A stretch of 64,000 nucleotides of DNA. It comes from Porites lobata. Taxonomy: Eukaryota > Cnidaria > Anthozoa > Scleractinia > Poritidae. Shown here piece after piece: positions 58,241 to 64,000 of the stretch; position 1 is the first letter of the stretch, and each line of letters starts with the position of its first letter. The DNA lies in the NCBI GenBank assembly GCA_942486035.1, contig CALNXK010000014.1, forward strand, positions 60,001 through 124,000, given 5' to 3'. The notes under the pieces are model-generated. The model was given only the letters and a program-made list of their open reading frames with translations. It had not been told where the DNA came from and searched no databases. Made by a program: the position numbers and the translations under genes.

Positions 58241-58322
58241 ATGGCGAAAAAGTCTATTAAAGACTATTTTAATGTTGCTCATCTGGGAAACCATGGACCG
58301 AACATTGCCGACGATAATCCAG
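58241..58322 (+). CDS. Possible first exon of the ISL2EU accessory gene
   Basis: ATG followed by 27 codons (MAKKSIKDYFNVAHLG...) and a good donor (G|GTAAGC). The K-S-I-x-x-Y-F pattern resembles a PCNA-interacting peptide, which is only a suggestion. The next confident coding block is at 60121, so the link is unproven. Confidence 0.35.
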
Positions 58323-58746
58323 GTAAGCTGAAGTAAACTATTAGGTGCACGTGTAGGGGGTCAAGGAGAATTTTCCAGGAGATTTACTAGCGAACAGATG
58401 TCTTTTTTTCAATGACAAACATTAGAGATATTCAGAAAAATTGAAAATAAATGAATGCTGCCTATAATTGTTTGTTCCTTTCCCGTGCTCATTATCAAAA
58501 TAAGGGAAAACTGAAAAGTTGGCAAAGGACTAAGCGGATTACAGGAAAGCTTGACCAGTTGACGGAGGCACAAGTTCATGGGAATGGATCTAACTCCCTT
58601 CAAGTAAGACATTACAAAGATGGAGGCACCACTGGGCAATAAGGCCACCTGATGATCCCCTTCCAGAGACTCTTGTGGCAACATCTGATTAAACCAATGC
58701 CGCTTTCTATCCAGGAATCTATATGGTAGTTACGGCACTTCTCAGG

Positions 58747-59462
58747 CATGGGTCGCACTTGGGAATAGTTTTCATCTTTGCCGGCTAAAAAAACACGAAA
58801 ATTCGAAACCACAACCGGAAAAGAAAACTTTTAGTCAAATCGAGGAGGGGCGCACTAGTATTTACTAGTGAGAGTTAATTGTCGTTGTTTTGACACATTG
58901 AGAACTAAAGTAGGCCAGATACCAGAGAAAATTATCTCTTCGTAGTCCGATCATTTGGCGTAGGATCGTTTTCCTCCTTTCCCAGTTTCAGGAGGATGGG
59001 AGAAATAAAGAAAATAAGGTGCTTGGCTGCAAAGACTGCATTTAGCTCGGAGAATAACAAACCTGTCATGGTACTTGCCTGGGTAGACTATAATTGGCTC
59101 GCCTGTAGAGAGTTCCCGTAAAAACGTTGAAATAGCGAAGGATTACAAGGTTATGAATTGGTCGCCCGTAGAGAGTATTTGCAAAAACGTTAAAATGGCA
59201 AAAAGTAGTGGTGGCCCCGTCCGTCCACAATGAAAGCGCGAAGGTCAGAAAATTTCTACGATTGGTTCAAATTTAGCTCGAGTTTTCCAAAGTCTGCCTG
59301 CCCAACCCAAGCAATACGTCGTCTTTGATGTTTTTTGCGATTTTCAATGTTTTTTCCAACTTGAAAACTTGGGTTCGCACTTGGCAATGTGCCCCGATCA
59401 CAGACTTTTACCGCAAGGTAAACAAATTCTTCCAGAAATTTGCCAAGTGCGACCCATGCCTT
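58747..59462. repeat. Inverted repeat pair, possible MITE
   Basis: aggcatgggtcgcacttgg at 58747-58765 and its exact inverse at 59444-59462 bound about 716 bp. No target duplication is clear. It lies between the first exon and the SWIM block and may be an insertion. Confidence 0.5.
59091..59205 (+). repeat. Two-copy 66-bp tandem repeat
   Basis: 'attggctcgcctgtagagagt..cgtaaaaacgtt' and 'attggtcgcccgtagagagt..gcaaaaacgtt' lie 66 bp apart. Noncoding. Confidence 0.6.
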
Positions 59463-60120
59463 ATCTAACCTATTTCGGCGTGCGCTTTCAGTACACAATA
59501 CGATGACACATGAGCGACTTTCATCCTTTTGGCGATTTTACATATATGTAAACAAAAAGAAGTTAATGTCGACAACGCCGTCAATAAATTTGCCCAACAA
59601 AAATGGAGGCGCCTCGCCTTGTGCTTGTCAGCATTTTAGTACCAGCTCAAAGAAGAACGCTTAGATTTTTTAATATCACGTTCTGTAGTAAACATGCCTC
59701 TGAACTGCTGAAATATGTCATACGAAAGCAAAAACGTTATTTTGTACTAAGTTTTTGAGATCATATCAGGACCCATGTACGTACTTGCCAAAATGGTCAC
59801 AGTACGCGCCTGCAACTCATGTATCTCATCAGACGCTATATATGGGGCTGGTGGTCATGTTACCTTCACCTTCTTCTAAAAGGCGTGGCAGTTTAAGCGC
59901 TCAGTCACAAGAGAGTTCAGTGCATCCCCCATATCATCTGGTGACTCTAGTCCATAGATGACACTCAAAGGCAGAGACGAGAAATGGAAATGAAATCTTA
60001 GAATAGCAACACGCAAACACCATATTGAGGCTCCTGTTGACCCGGGAAACATAAACAGAAGGAAATCACAGCTGTTTTACCCGCACGTTTGTATATTTTG
60101 GTTATTTCTTTTCGCCCTAA

Positions 60121-62340
60121 ATGGTCATAAAATACATAGACAAGGAAAGTACAACACTGGAAGGTATTCAGAAGCCTAAAGTGAAAGAACTAATGAATAT
60201 TTTGAAGTGTGATTCAGAAAAGCCAGTGGAACAAAGGCGGACTTAGTGCTAAACTTTACACTTTGGTTGTACGGAACGTGGTGAGGCTGGCCAAAAATGC
60301 CGAAGAAAATGCGGATAATCGTGGCGACTTTGAATACAAAGAGACACTAAGACGGATTTCTGCTCTTGGATGGTCTACGGACCTGCGTCAGCTACCAGGA
60401 CTTAACTTTATCCAGCTGTACGACTACCTCTTTGTATCTACATCCAAGTACCGCCATATCGTTCTTAAGGACACTAATTATAAAAAGTTGAAATCTTATC
60501 AATTTTTCTTTGAGGGAAACGTGGAACGACTGGAAAGCAAAGTTTACCAAGGCAAGACCTATGTGAAAGCCACTCTTCTTCCATCTATGAAGAAGAATTC
60601 GTACAGAGTTATAGTAGAGTTCTCACGTCAATGTGACATTGCGAGCGGCGTGAACGTGTCTGGCCGGGCTTGGCGTAAATGGAGAAGGCAAATGCAACCA
60701 CATAGGAGGCGTGTTGAAGATTTCACGAGAACAGGTTTACAAAAAATGCCGAACCTCTGACCCGCACATTGCAGCTGTCTATTTGGGTTGTGCCTCGTAA
60801 CCAAAGGTTTGCAGCAAAGCCACTTGACCATGTTCTGATCAGAAAGATACGATTTGGGTAGAAAAATATTCGTCTCCAACTGCCGATTATAAAATTTGAT
60901 TCAAGAGCGCCAAACCAGCAAACGAGGGATGAAAAACATTTTAAGACCTTTTGTACAGGCCTTCAAAACAGTCTCCCTGCTAGTTCATTTTTTTTATTTC
61001 ATGACATTAAGTCAAAGTGCTTACAAGAGGCTTACCCTGAAGAGAAAGAGGAACCAGAGGGCGTACCCTTTAATGATAACTATGATATAGCTTCGAAGCA
61101 CTTCAAATACATGGTCAGTTTTTCTTTTTGTTAGTTCAATAACCACACAACAGTTCAATAAGTACACAACAGATCAATAACCACACCAGTAGTTCAATGA
61201 CCACACATTAAAAAATAAAAATATAAATAAATAAATAAATGTGATGAAGGTGACATATAACCAACAGGTAAGTATTAAAATGAAAATGATAATGTTCAGT
61301 TTTTCTTTTTGTTAGTTCAATAACCACACCAGTAGTTCAATGACCACACATTAGTTCATTGAGCGTAAACTACATGTAGCTGCGGGAAAAGTAGCCACAA
61401 ATACGTTAGTTAAACCAGTGAACGAGGGATGAAAAAACATTTCGAGGCCTTCTGTATTGGTCTTCAAAACAGCCTCCCTGCTAGTTCATTTTTTTTGTTC
61501 ATGGCATTAAGTCAAAGTGCGTAGAAACGCCTGAACCGGAAGAGAAAGAGGAACAAGAGGGTGTAGCCCTTAATGATAGCTGATATAGCTTCTAGGCACT
61601 TCAAATCCATGGTTGATGAACACATCTCTAACTTAACAATAACCCAGGAAAAGATCCAGGAGACAGAGAAACTGAGAGGCAGACAAAACAAAAGCAATCG
61701 TTGGTTTGAAAAGAGGAAACTCTCTTAACAGCTTCAAATTTTGGAGAAACTGCCAAGACGAAAGTGGAGCCTTCAAATAGTTGAAAGTCAATCCTCTATT
61801 CAAACGTCACAACAGATGCTCTTCAATGTGGCGTTGCAAGTGAACCAAAGGCTGTGAACTTGTAAAGGAAATGAGAAGAAAAGGTGTAGATGTTAAAGTT
61901 GAAGAAGTTGGATTATTGCTGTCTAAGGAGAAAACATACTTGGGAGCCAGCATTGACAGAATTGTCACCTTCAAAGACACAGAAGAAAAATGGGGAATGG
62001 AAATTAAATCTCCTTTCAGCAAAGCAGGAATGACTGTAGAAGAGGCATGCAAAACCAGACATTTTTTTTTGTTAAACTTGGTGATGGAACAGTGAGGCTC
62101 AAACAGAATCATGGTTATTATTTGCAAATTCAAGGACAGCTTTACTGTTCTGACTTAGTCCTAAAAGGGATCATTCTCACAGTTTATTTTGGAGAGGATA
62201 AACCACTATTTTGGAGAACATTTACTCAGGCAACACTTGGTCCAGTGACTTTCTGCCTAAGATTGTTTTCTTTTACACAAAGTCTCTTTACCCTGAACTT
62301 CTTACCAAACGAGTGCAGAGGTGGTTAGTTACCATTTGGC
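60121..62340 (+). pseudogene. SWIM zinc finger - YqaJ nuclease protein, decayed
   Basis: Starts at ATG 60121 with a SAP-like segment (IQKPKVKELMNIL). Then RISALGWSTDLRQLPGLNF, LKSYQFFFEGNVERLESKVYQ and YRVIVEFSRQCDI lead to a SWIM-type finger after a shift (CLAGLG..GKCNHIGGVL). YRKIRFG-like sequence is followed by a duplicated segment (60905-61590) and the YqaJ exonuclease fold: SNRWFEKRKL, LTASNFGE, LQCGVASEPKAV, YLGASIDRIV, WGMEIKSPFSKAGMTVEEA and KQNHGYYLQIQGQLY. Candidate catalytic D, E and K (GASxD, EIK) remain, but there are at least six frame breaks. Probable helper nuclease of the ISL2EU element. Confidence 0.7.
60905..61590 (+). repeat. Internal duplication within the YqaJ gene
   Basis: 60905-61100 ('aacgagggatgaaaaacatttt...gagaaagaggaaccagagg') recurs at 61411-61590, offset about 505 bp, with about 10-15% differences. 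'tttttctttttgttagttcaataaccacac' is also doubled (about 61120 and 61300). The duplication breaks the reading frame. Confidence 0.7.
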
Positions 62341-63273
62341 CACTATAGCGTCGTCAGAACTGGTTTTAAATTACGATTTGAAAAAAAAGTATAAGCTTTA
62401 TATTGACCTGTTAATGTGCAGAAAGTTTATTCATATTTATTTTTTTCAAATCAGGACTGTGATCTAACAGCGCCCGATGGCCTCTAGTGCCTTACTTGTA
62501 CTCTTGGACGACTAAGAAATCATTCTTTCCCGTAGAAGTGCTATGCTGGGCAGCCTGAATTTCATAGGATTAGAGGCTTCAGGTTCCGTTTAATTTTTCT
62601 TAGAGCACAGCCTTGATTTGGTATTTTGTTTACATAGTAATTACCCTCCCAGTAATGAAAGATAGCTATTAAAGGAAAAATGTAACCTTCAAGTAACAGC
62701 AGTGGTGTACATTCTAATACTTACTTTTGTTGCAATGTTGCCATTCTAAGAAATTGTTGTCTGTTTGTTTTTCTGTTTTTTTGTCTGACACTCGGTTCAA
62801 AATGTATTACTAAGCAGAATCATTTATGTAGTACTAGCACAGAGGTAGAGAGTGATTCAAACTAAGCCATGAATGGACTACAATGAAATTCAGATGCTAA
62901 TAAAATTGCAGAATAAGATCCACTATCAGCAACCCTGATTTGAGTAATAGGAAGACAGTTTATGTACATTGAAGAAGCCATTTCTGGGTTTTTAAAAAAA
63001 AAATTGCACAAGACAAGGCCAAATGTGAAACACTGCTGTGAAAATGTAAAATAGTTTCATTCAAAGATAAATTATATTTTTTTAGTCAATAATTTCACAA
63101 TTACCCTCCTTTCGAAACAGAGACCAGAGGAACTCAGAAATGGCTTATTGGACAGTAAAAATCATCTGCCCATGCAGTCTTTTGGTTGTAAACGATAGTT
63201 AAAACCAAAAAATTATACCACTAAATAAAAACTAAAAGAAGAAACATGGTAGTTGAGTCAACAATAGTGAAAA
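62341..63273. other. Spacer between convergent ISL2EU genes
   Basis: AT-rich, with poly-A and poly-T runs, consistent with 3' UTRs of both genes. No further gene seen. Confidence 0.5.
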
Positions 63274-63883
63274 CTATGGTTTCGGTTTAGCAGGTGTTAG
63301 CAAAGGCGGAAGGAAGTTTGTAAGGAGTCCACATACAGTTGCTATCTTTGTCGCATAGGGGCTAAGCGTATTGGGCTGATTACCATCTAAAATATGGCCA
63401 GTCTTTATCCGACCAATTTCTCTCTCCAAATGGATCTGTACAGACGCAATGGTCATTGTTCCCTCTGTCTCTGCTGCAGTAACTGATCGCGTCCCACTAA
63501 AAAGGGTGGCATTTTGACTGTGACACCATGGCACAACGTCCTTTAAGTCAAAGCCACGGTCAATCATAATATTGTCTCCACTTTCAATTAAAGCCAGCAC
63601 TCCACTTTCTCGAGTTATTTGTTTATCAGACACTCGTCCACCACAAAGGTCTGAAAGAAAAGACACTAGACAATTTGGTGTCACTCCCACCAGTAGCTTC
63701 CAAGTATTGTGGTGTTTGTAATCAGACCAGGTTTTTGACTTTGCAAGCGTTGCAGATGGCCGCTGAATGAAAGGCTCAGTGCAGTCCAAAATTATGCAGG
63801 TTGTCGCAAATTCAGCAAATCCGTCTGGCATATTTTTGCACACCAACTCTTGAGTGGGGAAAGGGAAAATCTCTATTAGTTTA
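63274..63883 (-). CDS. ISL2EU-type DDE transposase, C-terminal part
   Basis: Open for about 200 codons. Motifs: IILDCTEPFIQRPS (first Asp), TWSDYKHHNTWKLLVGV, CGGRVSDKQITRESG, GDNIMIDRGFDLKD (second Asp) and HLEREIGRIKTGHIL (Glu), then LLTNFLPPLL near the C-terminus. These are the blocks of the DDE_Tnp_4-like nuclease of ISL2EU elements. The first 30 codons of the open frame (63975-63886) come from a MITE inserted at TA, so the true N-terminus, often with a THAP finger in this family, lies beyond the MITE outside the window. Catalytic residues are intact in the part seen. Confidence 0.8.
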
Positions 63884-63885
63884 TA

Positions 63886-64000
63886 CAGTTGACTCCCGAT
63901 AACTCGTACCCTCGCTAACTCAAACCTCCCCCTAACTCGAACCAAAATCGATTTCCCCTGGATTTCCGCCAACATTTACTGTAATTTTACGCTCGATAAC
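63886..64000. mobile_element. TA-flanked MITE, 'CTAACTCGAA' family, cut by window end
   Basis: Begins cagttgactcccgataact after TA at 63884-63885, with the same family signature as 460-632. It interrupts the ISL2EU transposase gene. The right end is outside the window. Confidence 0.65.

Larger units (their letters stand above)
58241..64000. mobile_element. ISL2EU-type DNA transposon remains
   Basis: A plus-strand SWIM/YqaJ gene and a minus-strand DDE transposase of ISL2EU type face each other. From established knowledge, ISL2EU elements commonly encode a YqaJ-like nuclease besides the transposase. Terminal repeats are not identified: the left end is unclear and the right end is cut by a MITE and the window edge. 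Several smaller repeats have landed inside. Confidence 0.6.

Noticed and set aside
63886..63975. N-terminal 30 residues of the ISL2EU transposase frame
   Set aside because: This part is translated MITE sequence and not transposase.
1..64000. CRISPR arrays, operons, ribosome-binding sites, rRNA genes
   Set aside because: Sequence is eukaryotic. The tandem arrays seen lack constant repeats with unique spacers, and no rRNA-like block was noticed.
1..64000. tRNA genes
   Set aside because: Only the tRNA-complementary primer sites were seen. I found no complete cloverleaf, but a tRNAscan run would be needed to be sure.

Overview
This is repeat-dense eukaryotic DNA. It has GT-AG introns, (ATT)n microsatellites and AT-rich intergenic stretches. 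Its element families (PIF/Harbinger, tnp2-type EnSpm/CACTA, ISL2EU, Tc1/mariner, CR1/L2-like non-LTR elements, short-LTR Gypsy) are, from memory, typical of anthozoan genomes such as stony corals and anemones. That taxon call is inference. I found no convincing host gene. Almost every coding signal belongs to a transposable element, and most are broken.

Layout. 2.0-3.1 kb: truncated Gypsy with a 131-bp LTR and a tRNA-Leu-type primer site. 3.1-6.3 kb: Harbinger element with a transposase and a convergent Myb/SANT partner that is cut by a Harbinger-type MITE. 6.3-10.2 kb: no genes. 10.2-12.2 kb: three tandem-repeat arrays, one of 84 bp (28 codons). 13.2-14.5 kb: a 1.27-kb element with terminal inverted repeats. 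15.3-18.0 kb: CR1/L2-like retrotransposon. 18.3-19.6 kb: tnp2 pseudogene.

23-44 kb is one nested stack. A Gypsy pol gene is split by a 17.6-kb Harbinger (perfect 19-bp inverted ends, CAGAG on both sides). The Harbinger transposase gene is itself split by two non-LTR insertions and by a 12-kb EnSpm/CACTA-like transposon. Removing each insert with one copy of its flanking repeat restores an open frame across every junction. The 12-kb element is the best-preserved unit. It carries two divergent spliced genes, a tnp2-family transposase and a BEN-domain protein, lying between two terminal arrays of GTATAC-N5-GTATAC dyads. By analogy with plant En/Spm (TNPD transposase plus TNPA subterminal-binding protein), I propose that the BEN protein is the array-binding partner of the transposase.

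47-52.7 kb: fragment of a HUH/Rep-like protein abutting a mariner-like (DD34D) transposase pseudogene, which is split by a 2.4-kb non-LTR element. That element has kept ORF1 but lost most of its endonuclease and reverse transcriptase in frame, like mammalian HAL1. Two direct copies of a 265-bp MITE bracket the region. 53.4-58 kb: non-LTR fragments and a second short-LTR Gypsy. 58.2-64 kb: remains of an ISL2EU element with a SWIM-YqaJ gene convergent with its DDE transposase.
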